DNA of 46,262 nucleotides from Saccharothrix sp. NRRL B-16348 (lineage in GTDB: Bacteria; Actinomycetota; Actinomycetes; Mycobacteriales; Pseudonocardiaceae), in contig NZ_LGED01000234.1 in NCBI RefSeq assembly GCF_001280085.1, forward strand, positions 1 through 46,262. The letters are read 5' to 3'. Below the pieces are notes generated by a model. It was not told the origin of the DNA. It worked only from the letters and a program-made list of their open reading frames with translations, and made no database searches. Shown here piece after piece: positions 1-9,400 of the stretch (its first letter is position 1; every line of letters begins with the position of its first letter). The translations under genes were made by a program, and so were the position numbers.

Positions 1-57
1 GCGCAACGCCCGAGCCCAGCCCAAGACCGGCTTCGCCACCGACTCACCCATCCGCAC
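1..57 (-). CDS. hypothetical protein, 5' end only (runs off left edge)
   Basis: Only the first ~19 codons are visible, read leftwards from a GTG at 57 (or an ATG at 51). The encoded start VRMGESVAKPVLGWARALR nearly matches the start of the hypothetical protein at 45535-45110, so this is a paralogue of that gene. The family is not recognised and no function is assigned. It is transcribed away from the epimerase gene at 248, so the ~190 bp between them should hold divergent promoters. Confidence 0.45.
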   Translation of the reverse strand, partial: MRMGESVAKPVLGWARALR

Positions 58-99
58 CTGGACCCATTACCCGGCCAAGGTTGCATGACATAGCACTAG
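2..99. repeat. left copy of a diverged direct repeat
   Basis: These 98 bases align without gaps to 45480-45577 in the same orientation, with about 13 mismatches by eye (roughly 87% identity). The repeat covers the 5' end and upstream region of a minus-strand hypothetical gene in both places and ends at the shared sequence AGCACTAG. After that the copies diverge: this one runs into the upstream region of the epimerase gene, the other into an IS630-type element. Confidence 0.75.
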
Positions 100-247
100 C
101 CCTAGTACTCCAGTGCGACTTCGTGATCGGGTGTTTGGATGCCTCGGCGAGTGGACGTAATTGCCCGAGGTTGAGATTCGATCTGATGACCATCTGCTGT
201 CAGCGGATCCGCCTGGCCGGGCGGTGATCCGGTGCTTGGGTGTCGGT

Positions 248-1234
248 ATGGAGATCCTGGTTCTGGGCGGAACGGCATGGGTGGCTCGGGAGCTGTCGCG
301 GCAGGCGATCGAACGCGGCCATCGGGTGACCTGCCTCGCGCGTGGCGAGAGCGGAGAAGTCGCGGACGGGGCGACACTGGTCGCCGCCGACCGGCGCGAT
401 CCGTCGGCGTACGAGCCCCTGCTCGACCGGGTATGGGATGCGGTCGTCGAGGTGTCGTGGCAGCCGGGTTTCGTTCGTGGAGCGCTCGACGTGCTGGGCG
501 GCAAGGCCGGGCACTGGGTTTATGTCTCGTCCGGCAACGTCTACGCGTCCCACGCCACGCTGGGGGCGGACGAGTCCGCGGCCCTGCTCGCCCCGACTGA
601 CCGGAGCGAGGTCGACCACGAGTTGTACGGCGAGGCGAAGGTCGCCTGCGAGCAGGCGTCGACGGCCGCTGTGGGCGACCGCCTCCTCATCGCACGAGCC
701 GGGCTCATCGGCGGCCCGGGCGATCACAGCGGGCGCTCCGGCTACTGGGTCGCCCGCGCTGCACGCGATCCGCGGGGGCCGATGCTGGTCCCCGACACAC
801 CGGCCGTGCCCACCCAGGTGGTCGACGTGCGGGACCTCACCTCCTGGCTGCTCGACTCCGCGGAGACGGGAACCACCGGCACATACAACGCTGTCGGCCC
901 GGTCGTTCCGTTCGAAGAGTGGATCGAGCTGTCCCGTGCCGCCGGCGGGCACACCGGTCCGGTGGTCACCGCCGAATCGGCGTGGCTGCTCGCCAACGGC
1001 GTGGCCCAGTACATGGGGTCCGAATCGCTGGCGATGTGGCTGGTCGAGCCGGGCTGGGAAGGGTGGTCGGCCCGGGACGGGTCCTCGGCGCGCGCCGCGG
1101 GGCTGCGTCACCGCCCCTGGGCGGAGATGCTGGCCGACACGCTGCGCTGGGAACGCGAGCAGGGGCTGGACCGGGAAAGGCGCGCAGGCCTCAGCGCGCA
1201 GCGCGAGCGCGAGTTGCTCGACGCTCTCGGCTGA
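248..1234 (+). CDS. NAD(P)-dependent epimerase/dehydratase-like (SDR) protein
   Basis: A 328-residue protein starting [17 protein letters not shown]. The opening beta strand followed by the glycine-rich loop LGGTAWV is the nucleotide-binding start of an extended short-chain dehydrogenase (Rossmann fold), and the length fits NAD-dependent epimerase/reductase-like proteins. Around residues 95-105 the segment [10 protein letters not shown] matches the conserved serine-containing strand of the family, and [11 protein letters not shown] supplies the YxxxK-type tyrosine and lysine. I chose ATG 248 because the fold begins there; the upstream in-frame sequence (from 161) is not conserved-looking. The substrate is unknown. 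It lies alone on the plus strand between a truncated hypothetical gene and an IS remnant and is probably a chromosomal gene at the edge of the island. Confidence 0.85.
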   Translation: MEILVLGGTAWVARELSRQAIERGHRVTCLARGESGEVADGATLVAADRRDPSAYEPLLDRVWDAVVEVSWQPGFVRGALDVLGGKAGHWVYVSSGNVYASHATLGADESAALLAPTDRSEVDHELYGEAKVACEQASTAAVGDRLLIARAGLIGGPGDHSGRSGYWVARAARDPRGPMLVPDTPAVPTQVVDVRDLTSWLLDSAETGTTGTYNAVGPVVPFEEWIELSRAAGGHTGPVVTAESAWLLANGVAQYMGSESLAMWLVEPGWEGWSARDGSSARAAGLRHRPWAEMLADTLRWEREQGLDRERRAGLSAQRERELLDALG

Positions 1235-1278
1235 CGGCGCTGGACCGGTCTCGCACCCGAGCGTCTGTACATGCTTGC

Positions 1279-2811
1279 TGGTGCGCGGCCTCGACCAGGC
1301 CGGCTTTGCGGCGGGCGTGCGGATCCACGCCGATGTCACAGCATCCCGCGCTGCATGTCTGGCCTGTGGCACCTCGTCCAGGCGGGTCCACAGTCGCTAC
1401 GAGCGCTGCTTATCCGACCCCGCGATCGGCGGACAGGAGACGCTGATCTGCTTACGGGTGCGGCGATTCTTCTGTGACAACAACGAATGCACGCGCAAGA
1501 CGTTCGCCGAGCAAGTCCCTGACCTGACCGTCGCCTACGCTCGCCGGACTCCACTGCTCCGGCGCCTGCTGGAGACGATCGCGCTCGCGTTAGGAGGCCG
1601 CCCAGGCGCCCGAATGACCCGCCACCTGGCCATCGGGGTGTCACGCACGACGTTGCCGCACTTGATCCGGACATTGCCGGTGCCCGAACCGGGCACGCTA
1701 CCGGTGCTCGGGGTCGACGACACTTCGCGTTCCGCAAAGGCCACAATTACGGCAGCATCCTGGTCGACATGCACACCCGCCGACCCGTGGACCTGTTGCC
1801 AGACCGGCTATCCGACACCTTCGCCGACTGGCTACGCGCCCACCCCGGCGCCGAGGTGATCTGCCGTGACCGTGGCGGCTCCTACGCCGAAGGAGCCCGA
1901 CTCGGGGCTCCCGAGGCCATCCAAGTCGCCGACCGGTTTCACCTGCTCTACAACCTGACCCACGCCGTGGACAAAGTGGTGCGCGCCCACCGCAAATGCC
2001 TGCGGGATCAGCCCGAACAGGACGCCGTCACACAGCCGGCGCCACCGACCGCCGTCACCGAAGGACGCAGAGCCGACCTGACCCGGCAGCGGTGGGCGGA
2101 AGTCCACGCCCTGTACGACCGAGGTGTCGGGGCCACCGCGATCGGCAAGGCACTGAACCTGGACGGCAAGACCGTACGCCGCTACGCCCAGGCCGCGACC
2201 GCCTCGGAACTGCTCACCCAAGTCGCCCGGCGAGGCAGCGAACTGGACGCCCACACCGACTACCTCACCCAGCGCTGGCAGGAAGGCTGCACCAACGCCG
2301 CCTGGCTGGCCAAGAACTGCGAGCCCGCGGTTACCGCGGCGCCGAACGGACCGTACGTCGGCTACTACAGAGCTGGCGCTCCGGCGCGATCCCGCCGACC
2401 GCCACCCCGATCTCGACACCCAAGCCCCGGCAGGTCACCGGGTGGATCATCCGCCCGGCCGCCGAACGCACCGAACAGGAGCAGACCGACCTGACACGGA
2501 TTCTGGACCGCTGCCAGACACTGCGCAGGATCGACGAGTTGGTCAGCGACTTCGCCGGGATGCTCCGCCAACGCCAAGGAAGGCATCTCGATACCTGGAT
2601 CGCACATGCGCAGGCCAGCGACATTCAGCAGATGCAAGGGTTCGCGGCCGGCCTGCTCAAGGACTACGACGCGGTGCGCAACGGACTCACCCTCGCCTGG
2701 AGCAGCGGCGCGGTCGAAGGTGCAGTCGGACGACTCAAATCGATCAAGAGGCAGATGTACGGCAGAGCCAACTTCGACCTCCTCCGGCGTCGAGTACTGC
2801 TGAATTCCTGA
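1279..2811 (+). pseudogene. ISL3-family transposase, two frameshifts
   Basis: Three consecutive frames make up one ISL3 (IS204/IS1001/IS1165-type) transposase. The first holds the N-terminal zinc-binding region (CLACGTSSRRVHSRY, then FFCDNNECTRKTF) and reaches LPVLGVDD near 1722. There two extra bases shift the frame; in the corrected frame the text continues as FAFRKGHNYGSILVD and then CRDRGGSYAEGA. A one-base loss near 2315 (AAGAACTGC where AAGGAACTGC is expected) moves it to the last frame, which carries the C-terminal WSSGAVEGAVGRLKSIKRQ motif and stops at 2811. The 5' end is poorly defined and no matching left terminal inverted repeat is visible, so the element looks dead and truncated. 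Confidence 0.85.
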
Positions 2812-2985
2812 CCAGTTCCCTGGCGAATCACGGACTTCATGCCAGAGCCACTTTTTCATGTCCGCCAGCAGGCCGCCGGCGGAGCACGCTGGCGGACCGG
2901 CTGAGGCAGGGCCGCCAGCGGCCGGTGCCGTGCATCGGGGTGGTGGTGATCGAGTCACCACCACCCCGACGTCGGTGCTGGCGAC

Positions 2986-4137
2986 TCAGCCACGTGCCGC
3001 CGACGCGTGCCGCCGACTGGCGCCCCTGTCGTCGCCCGGCCTGTCGCCGGCGGCATCGTCGGTTTCACCAGCCACACCAGTGGTGGTGTCGCTGCTGGCG
3101 GTGTGACTCATCGCCAGCAGGGCGAAGCCGGACACCACCATGAGGCCGTCCAGGGCCAGCGGTCCGACGTGGGCGGCGAGGGTGCCGTAGCCCCAGGCGA
3201 TCAGGACGTCGCGCACGTGGCCGTAGCTGATCACCGCCGCGCCGAGCGCCACGGTGCCGGTGCCGCCGAAACGGGCCAGCGCCCACTGGCGGCCCGGTTT
3301 CCACGGCACGCGGCTGAGTACCTCGACGCTGAGCAGCAGCGCGATCGGCCACACCGCCGACCCGACCTGGGAGGCCAGCGACGGAGACCAGCCCTCGGGC
3401 ATGTGCTCGGCGGGAAGCCAGGTGTGCAGCACGTTGGCCGCCACCGACATCACCGACCCGAACACGAACCCCGTCCACGCCGCCACCAGCGCCCCCAACG
3501 CCGGCCGCAGCCCTGGCGACGGATGCCCTGGCGGCGCCTGCTCTGGCGACAGGTGGCCTGGCGTTGTCGGGCCTGGCGACAGCCCGGGGCCTGGCGACGA
3601 CCGGCGGCCGCTCGCCGGCACCGCTCGTGACACGCCCCGCCGCGCCACCGTTGGGGCCCGCGCCACTGTCCCGGCAGCACCAGCACCGCCGCCACCGCCG
3701 GCGCCGCTCGGCATGCCACCACCCGAGGTGTCGCCAGTCGAAGCGCCGGCTGTCGACCCGACCGCCGACGCGTCGTCCGCCGGCGAGTCGCCAGGCCGGC
3801 GCTGTGGCGGGGAGGCCTCGCCAGCGACCGCAGCCGGATCGCCGGCGAGGCCGTCCGTCCCACCGCGGCCGAGGCCACCATCAGAATCACGGCCGGTCGC
3901 CGCCGGTGTCGGGGCGGGCGTCGGTGACGGCACCCGGAACGGCGGACGACCGTCCGGGGAGTCGTCATCGTCGATCACCGCCAACGCCTGGCGGACCCGA
4001 TAGTCGGTGGCGCCGGTCTCCCGCACCAGCGTCGGTCGACCGGGCCGCGGCTGCCCGGCCAGGTCCGCACGCCGCAGCAGGTCCCGGACACGATCGACCA
4101 GTTCGACCTCGGCACGCTCCGCCGTGGAGGCGCTCAT
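2986..4137 (-). CDS. DUF2637 (SpdB-like) membrane protein with N-terminal winged-helix-like segment
   Basis: A 383-residue protein. The first ~60 residues (MSASTAERAEVELVDRV onwards) are charged and helical and resemble a small winged-helix module. Residues ~65-215 are a Pro/Gly/Ser/Ala-rich linker with repeated PG and SPG units. The C-terminal ~150 residues contain four hydrophobic helices, including WTGFVFGSVMSVAANVLHTW, WPIALLLSVEVLSRVPW and a last helix LDGLMVVSGFALLAMS, the pattern of DUF2637 proteins found in actinobacterial plasmids and integrative elements. The start ATG overlaps the stop of the upstream recombinase frame (ATGA), so translation is probably coupled. DUF2637/Spd proteins are linked to intermycelial plasmid spread in actinomycetes; a role here is inferred only from family and context. 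Confidence 0.8.
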   Translation of the reverse strand: MSASTAERAEVELVDRVRDLLRRADLAGQPRPGRPTLVRETGATDYRVRQALAVIDDDDSPDGRPPFRVPSPTPAPTPAATGRDSDGGLGRGGTDGLAGDPAAVAGEASPPQRRPGDSPADDASAVGSTAGASTGDTSGGGMPSGAGGGGGAGAAGTVARAPTVARRGVSRAVPASGRRSSPGPGLSPGPTTPGHLSPEQAPPGHPSPGLRPALGALVAAWTGFVFGSVMSVAANVLHTWLPAEHMPEGWSPSLASQVGSAVWPIALLLSVEVLSRVPWKPGRQWALARFGGTGTVALGAAVISYGHVRDVLIAWGYGTLAAHVGPLALDGLMVVSGFALLAMSHTASSDTTTGVAGETDDAAGDRPGDDRGASRRHASAARG

Positions 4138-4883
4138 CCCGTCCTCCGCCCACCCGCGGCCGGACCGGGCCCGGAACCACCGGACCCCGGGTCGTCCGGT
4201 TCCTGCCCAGGGGTGTGCAACGGGTGGGTCCCCGCAGGCGCGGCCGGAGGCAGCGGTTCCAGCGCCAGCGGATGCGGCTCCCACGTCAACGCCTGCAACG
4301 CGGTGGCGACCTCACCCATCGACGCCTTGACGTACACGTGCGTCACACCCTGCCGGTTCGACGACGGCTCGGCATGTCCCGCGAACGCCCGCGCCACAGC
4401 GATACCGAAGTTACGCTCCACCCACGTCAACGTGGTGTGCCGCAACCAGTGCGCACTCACCCCCAACGTCCGCACGCTGTCCACCTGCCGACCGATGCGC
4501 CCCCACAGCGTCTCGTACCGCTTCTTCGTCAACGGCGACCCGTCGCGATCCCGCAGCACCCGGCTGGACTCCTCCCTCGCGCCGCGCGCGTGCGCATGCG
4601 CCTGCAGGGCCCGCATCAACCTCGGCGACACGGGCTGCCACCGCTGGGTGGACGCCTTCTCCCGCAACAGCACCAGACACTGCTGCGGATCCAGATCGCC
4701 CAGCCGCAACGCCAACGCCCCACCGGTGCGCGCCGCGGTCTCCAGGTGGAACCGCAGCAGCAACGCGTCCAACGCCCGGTCGTCACCGCTTCCGGTCGCC
4801 GCCCGCCGGATCTCCTCATACAGCTCCGGGCTCAACGCATGCCGCCGCGACCGGCCCTTGACCGGTCTGGGCACCCGCTTCAC
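4134..4883 (-). CDS. tyrosine recombinase, catalytic domain (3' half of an interrupted gene)
   Basis: A 249-residue frame with the catalytic signature of phage-integrase/XerD enzymes: the first arginine in ETAARTGG, the H-x-x-R box in SAHWLRHTT, the second histidine in FAGHAEPSS and the tyrosine nucleophile in THVYVKASMGE. The C-terminal ~40 residues are Pro/Ala/Gly-rich. The frame is the direct in-frame continuation of the frame at 5297-4890; a single TAG at 4892-4890 separates them. It could start independently at GTG 4883, three codons after that stop, or be made by readthrough; otherwise the gene is a nonsense-inactivated pseudogene. Without the N-terminal core-binding domain, DNA recognition would be incomplete. 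Its stop overlaps the start of the DUF2637 gene. Confidence 0.8.
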   Translation of the reverse strand: MKRVPRPVKGRSRRHALSPELYEEIRRAATGSGDDRALDALLLRFHLETAARTGGALALRLGDLDPQQCLVLLREKASTQRWQPVSPRLMRALQAHAHARGAREESSRVLRDRDGSPLTKKRYETLWGRIGRQVDSVRTLGVSAHWLRHTTLTWVERNFGIAVARAFAGHAEPSSNRQGVTHVYVKASMGEVATALQALTWEPHPLALEPLPPAAPAGTHPLHTPGQEPDDPGSGGSGPGPAAGGRRTG

Positions 4884-4889
4884 CGGGTT

Positions 4890-5297
4890 CTACCGATCCG
4901 ACAGAAGTCCCTCCGCCACCGCGAACCGGTAGACCGCGCCCAACGCGTAGTAGGTGTGCAGCGCCGAACCCAACCCGCCGTTGCTCGACCGCCGCACCAC
5001 CGCGGTCTCCCTGGCCCGCTCGAACAACCGCGACACCTCCTCCGGCGTCGGCTCGTCCAGCCGCCGCGGCCCCCACTCCCGCACCAACCGGTCCCAGTAA
5101 GTGCCGTAGACCCGCCGCGACGGCGGCCGCGACACCTCTACCACCCGCGGCACGAAATCCGCGAACGTGGGCACTACACGCGAACCCTCCCTCGCCCGCA
5201 GCAGGTCCTGCGGCCGCAGGTTCATCCGCTCCAGCCACTGCAACGCCATCTCCACGTCACGCGGATCGGCCGGCGGACCGTGCTCACCGCCCGTCAC
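4890..5297 (-). CDS. tyrosine recombinase, N-terminal core-binding (SAM-like) domain
   Basis: A 135-residue frame from GTG 5297, chosen because a strong ribosome-binding site GGGGAGG lies five bases upstream; the start overlaps the end of the AbrB-like gene. It carries the helical core-binding domain of tyrosine recombinases: a segment around PTFADFVPRVVEVSRPPSRR, a YWDRLVREWGPRRLDEPTPE stretch, and the terminal helix ALHTYYALGAVYRFAVAEGL. This ends in LSDR followed by TAG at 4892-4890. The next codons, in the same frame, encode NPVKRVPRP, exactly the linker seen between the N-terminal and catalytic domains of intact integrases, so 5297-4134 is one ancestral gene with an internal amber codon. 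Confidence 0.8.
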   Translation of the reverse strand: MTGGEHGPPADPRDVEMALQWLERMNLRPQDLLRAREGSRVVPTFADFVPRVVEVSRPPSRRVYGTYWDRLVREWGPRRLDEPTPEEVSRLFERARETAVVRRSSNGGLGSALHTYYALGAVYRFAVAEGLLSDR

Positions 5298-6114
5298 GCG
5301 AACCTCCCCGAACCGCGCCACGCCGGCCGTCCGCCGACCCCGGCAGCGCGGCACCGCGCCGCGACACCCGATCCTCCGGCGGCCCGCCGGCTAGCCGCCG
5401 ATCACCCGACGACACGTCGGGTGGCGACTGGCCGGGCGAAGGACGGAAGGATGGTGACCGGTCGGGCGAAGAGCGGGGCGGCGACGGCGCACCGGCGTCG
5501 CGCGACCCGAAGCCGGACATCCCGGAGGGAGACCGGTCGGGCACCGCGTACTCGCCGACCGCGTGCATCCGGTCCACCAGGGACCGGGGATCGGGCAGTA
5601 CGGGATCCAGCCGCTCCAACCCGTGCACCACCAGCGCCGACAGCAACGGCACCGCCACCAGCAGCACCCGCTCGCCCGCGGTGAACCCGCACCACTGCCG
5701 CACCGCCGCCGGCACCAGCAGCATCCCGCGCCCGGTCAACCGCGACCCGCCCGAGGCCGAACGCCGCGCCACCAGGGCGTGCCCGTCGGTCACACCCACA
5801 GCCACCCGCGTGCCCGACTCCCAGCCCAGCACGCCGAACAGCCACGCGTCGCGCAGCCGCCCGTCGGAGTCGAACGGCGCCACCCCGTAGCGCAACAGGT
5901 GACGATCCCGCGTCGCCGGCAACGGACCCGGCTCCGGCGCCGGGGTCCGCCGCCGATCCAGCGACCGCCGCGGCCGCAGGCCCGCAGACGAGGACGACAC
6001 AGGGGAAGGCGACGCGGGGGAGGACGGCGGCGTCTGCCCGGGGAAGGGCGCGAGACCGGGCGGGATGAGAGGGGAACGGGTGAACGTGACGTCCGGGATG
6101 ATCGGTTCACTCAC
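5284..6114 (-). CDS. AbrB/SpoVT-like DNA-binding protein
   Basis: About 276 residues from GTG 6114 (MSEPIIPDV); an alternative GTG lies at 6138. The first ~65 residues are Pro/Ser-rich. Residues ~70-165 look like two successive swapped-hairpin (AbrB/MazE/SpoVT) units: GRLRDAWLFGVLGWESGTRV and then TGRGMLLVPAAVRQWCGFTA followed by GERVLLVAVP, each a short strand, a basic turn and a helix ending in a GD/GE-type turn. The C-terminal ~100 residues are again Pro/Ser/Arg-rich and low complexity. It is the first gene of the regulator-recombinase-DUF2637 operon and sits just behind a cluster of palindromes, so autoregulation through those sites is a reasonable inference. Assignment rests on motif shape, not on database comparison. 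Confidence 0.55.
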   Translation of the reverse strand: MSEPIIPDVTFTRSPLIPPGLAPFPGQTPPSSPASPSPVSSSSAGLRPRRSLDRRRTPAPEPGPLPATRDRHLLRYGVAPFDSDGRLRDAWLFGVLGWESGTRVAVGVTDGHALVARRSASGGSRLTGRGMLLVPAAVRQWCGFTAGERVLLVAVPLLSALVVHGLERLDPVLPDPRSLVDRMHAVGEYAVPDRSPSGMSGFGSRDAGAPSPPRSSPDRSPSFRPSPGQSPPDVSSGDRRLAGGPPEDRVSRRGAALPGSADGRRGAVRGGSRDGR

Positions 6115-6206
6115 AGTGACCACCACCCGTGGCCACACCCGGGAGAACAGACGAAACCCTGTGACGCGTGTCGCATCGCAGGGCCGTCTGGTACTTCGTA
6201 TTCGTA

Positions 6207-6353
6207 CGGGAGATTTCCCGCTCTACAGTGTCCGAGAGGTTTGCCCGAACACGCATCTGTGGGGAATCTCCCACTCCCTTAGAGGGGGAGTGGCTCATAA
6301 GTCCAGCTTAGCAGCGGCTTCGGACTCCTGTGAAGAAGTGGGAAATTCCCACT
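6207..6353. promoter_or_regulatory. palindrome cluster, probable operator/promoter region of the AbrB-like operon
   Basis: Three related palindromes lie here: CGGGAGATTTCCCG at 6207-6220, GTGGGGAATCTCCCAC at 6259-6274, and the perfect AGTGGGAAATTCCCACT at 6337-6353. A separate hairpin follows the second one, with arms CCACTCCC (6271-6278) and GGGAGTGG (6286-6293). The 350 bp from 6115 to 6463 are the only sizeable gap between the upstream four-gene operon and the AbrB-like gene, and are less GC-rich than the surroundings, as expected for a promoter. A related arrangement recurs at 45009-45101. Binding by the adjacent AbrB-like protein is inference. Confidence 0.65.
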
Positions 6354-6463
6354 CAGACTTTCGTCTAGTGAAATTACCTTTCCGAGAACCGACCACAGAA
6401 GTAACCGCCAGTCGCGTCAGATGGCACTTGCTGTACTCGTCAAACCTTCCTGATTCGGTTTGC

Positions 6464-9400
6464 TCATTCGGTTGTGCCGAGAACCCTGAAGCACCTGGTG
6501 GCCAAGGGGGAGAGCAGTAGATCTCCCTCAGTGGTGGAGGACAACGGCCCGAACCAGCCAGCCACCCGCCTGAATACCTCTACCTCGGACGGTCCGCGTC
6601 CCGTCAGCTCCGAGAGATCCTTCGGCGCGCACGCCCCGTCGTACTCGACGAGGACGTCGATCAGTTGCTTCGCTTCGTCCCACCCGTCGAGCCCGGCGCC
6701 CGTCTGCCCCAGAAAGCTCCTGCACCACGAGGGATCCGACTGCGCCTCGCGAAGTCCATCCAGTGCGGTGACCACCGCACGGTCCGGGTTTTCCCCCCTC
6801 GCCATGACCTCGGAAGCGATCAGCTCCACCAGCAGCGGCCAGCCGTCGGTGAGTCCGAGCACTTGGTCGACGTACTCGTCGTCCGCGAGCCGCTCCAGAA
6901 CCCCGTCACCACGCCAGTGGAGAGGCAAGGTGTAGGGGTCGTACCGCTGCAGCGACATGACGTGGTTCTCCGCCTCCGGTGAGGTCGCCAGTTCGCGCAG
7001 CCATGCCAGGTTGGGCAGACCCGCGACGAGCACTGCTGCGCGGGACGCGCCACGCGCTTGGGGGATTCCGATCCCCGCCTGACCACCTACCGCGTACTCG
7101 TACGCGCGCAGACACGTGTCCACCGCGGCGTGCGGGCGCAGGTCTCCGATGACCAGCGAGCGGTGGTTACCGTCGGAGCCGGTTTCGAGCTTCGTCTTGA
7201 ACTCCTTCAGGGTCTTCATGTCGATGAGATCCACGTTGACGAGCTGGGACTGGAGCTCGTGAAGCGTCGGCACCACCTGGTCGACCCAGGTCGCCTCACT
7301 GCCGACCACCACCTTGGCGATGTTGCCCTTGCGGAGGAGCTGAGCGAGCTGGGCGTTGACCAGCGGGCGGCGGCGGTCGCCGGTCGCACGCACGGGCCGG
7401 TGCAGTTCCCTGGCCTGCCGCACGGGCAGCGCGGACCTCGGCAGCAGTTCTAGGCTCTGCGCCAGTTCATCCCTGGTGCCCAAAGCGCGCAGGACGGTCT
7501 CGTTGCGTATTCCCCTGCGATCGTGGTCGGCACTCGCGTCCGCGAGGATGCCCAGCCCCGCCAGTTCGTCGAGCAGTTGGCGGAAGGCGTCGAAATCGGT
7601 CTTCTCGAAACCACGTGGCCACGCCTCACGGCACCTGGTGAACAGCTGGGGATCGGGCATCCGCGCTTCCTGCCCGTGCTCGTAGGCGTGCAGCGCGAGT
7701 ACGTTCGTGATTACCTTCGTCCGCCCGTCCAGGTCCAGGGTCAGCTTCAGCGCCCTGCGCAGTTCGCGCCGAGTTTCCGGGTCCGAGAGCACGTCGACGA
7801 CCTGGGACGTGGTGATCCGCCATGGTGGGGGTGCGAGAGCAACCCGCGAGTTGCCCCGCGCCGCAAACTGGCGGTTGAGCAGTTTCTCCGCGACCAGTTG
7901 GATCAGGTAGGGCTGGTAGCTGCAGTGGAGCAGGATCTGCTGCGCGTCGTCCACGTCCAGCCGGTAGCCGAGCGCGGCGAGGGGTTCGGTGACCAGGTCG
8001 TAGGCGGGCTGCGATTCCAGCGGCCCGATCCTCAGGTGGCCGGTGGGGCTGAGCGGGCTGTTGCCCACCGAGTAGTGCTGGACGGAGTGGAGGCCGGCGA
8101 AGACGACCTGGCAGCGGGAACTCGTTCTGGTCTTCAGGTCGAGCAGCCTGCTCACGTTGGAGAACTTCGGCGCGTCCCCGTCGACGAACCCCTCGGCTTC
8201 GTCGAGCAGGATCAGCAGCCGTCTGTTCGACCTATCGTCCAACCAGCGCTGGATCGAGCGGGGAACCGCGTCCTTCAGGCTTCCCTTCTGGGAGCCAAAG
8301 GTCTTGCCGATGCCCTTGCCGGTCAGGCGCTGAGCGAGTTCGGCCCACACGAGGTCTGGGTTCTCGTCGATTCCCGGCAAGCGGTCGACCTCGAACCACA
8401 CCACCACGAGGGTCTTCCCGTCTGCTTCGCTCTCGACCTCGTGCATGAGTGCGCTCTTGCCCATGCCGCGCCCGCCGTAGATGATCGAAGGAGCCTTACC
8501 CGGTTGGAGCAACCGCCCCTTCTCCTGTTCCCTGCCGTAGAACATCTCGGCGGGGACGTCCGCCGTCTTCTCCGACCTGAACGGCTGCGTCGCGCTGAAC
8601 GGCAAGCTCAGCCTGACGAACGCGTCGTACTTCTCCCGGCGGGTCGCGATCCAGGTGAGCAGCGCGTCGTCGAGCAGCACAGCGGCCCGGCGGGACGGGT
8701 CCCACCACAGGGCCGCCAGCTCAAGCCTGTTCTCAGCAGAGAGAGTTCCGAGATAGCAGACGATGAGGGGCAGCGAGGACTGGTCCGCTTCGCGCCACTC
8801 GTCCAGTTCTTTCGTGGTCGGTTCGTTCCACACCACCAGGAGCCGGTATCGACCTCTCGCGATCGACCCGAGCGCCGGGACCGGGGAATCACCCGTGATC
8901 GACGCCTCGACTTCGAGGTAGCGCCGCCCTCGGGCCCACACCTTGAAAGAGGTGGTGCTCGTCAGATGGTCGACGTTGACCGCCCGGATGTCCAGGCCCA
9001 CGAGTCGGAGTGCGGGCAGGAGGGTGTCGGGTACCCGGCTTGACTGCCACCCGCCTGTGAATAGCGCACGCAACCGGACCCAACCCTGAAGACCATTCGC
9101 GACTTCATCTCGAACGGCCTCCGAAAGCGGCTCGACGGGCAGCGCGGGGTGCGCCGAGCCGTTGCGCACGGCTGAGATCAGCTCGTCGTCGATGCCTCCC
9201 GCGAGCACGTCGACACCTGCGGGGTAGAACGCCTCGAAGTCGTTCTCCTCTCGCTTGTGGAAGAAGTAGTCCCCGCTTTCCAGGTGCGCGAGGTCGTCAT
9301 CGGCGAGGTCTGTCCTTCCCCGGGTGATCCGGTTCCGGATCTGGGAGGCTTTCTCCCCCGGGCACCGGTCGGCGAGGTCGTCCAACCTGTCGTGCAAGCG

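Noticed and set aside
3520..3600. Repeated CTGGCGAC units resembling a short repeat array
   Set aside because: Irregular spacing without unique spacers; they encode the Pro/Gly/Ser-rich linker of the DUF2637 protein, so not CRISPR.
3564..5684. A ~706-codon plus-strand open frame
   Set aside because: Low-complexity Arg/Pro sequence opposite the DUF2637 and recombinase genes.
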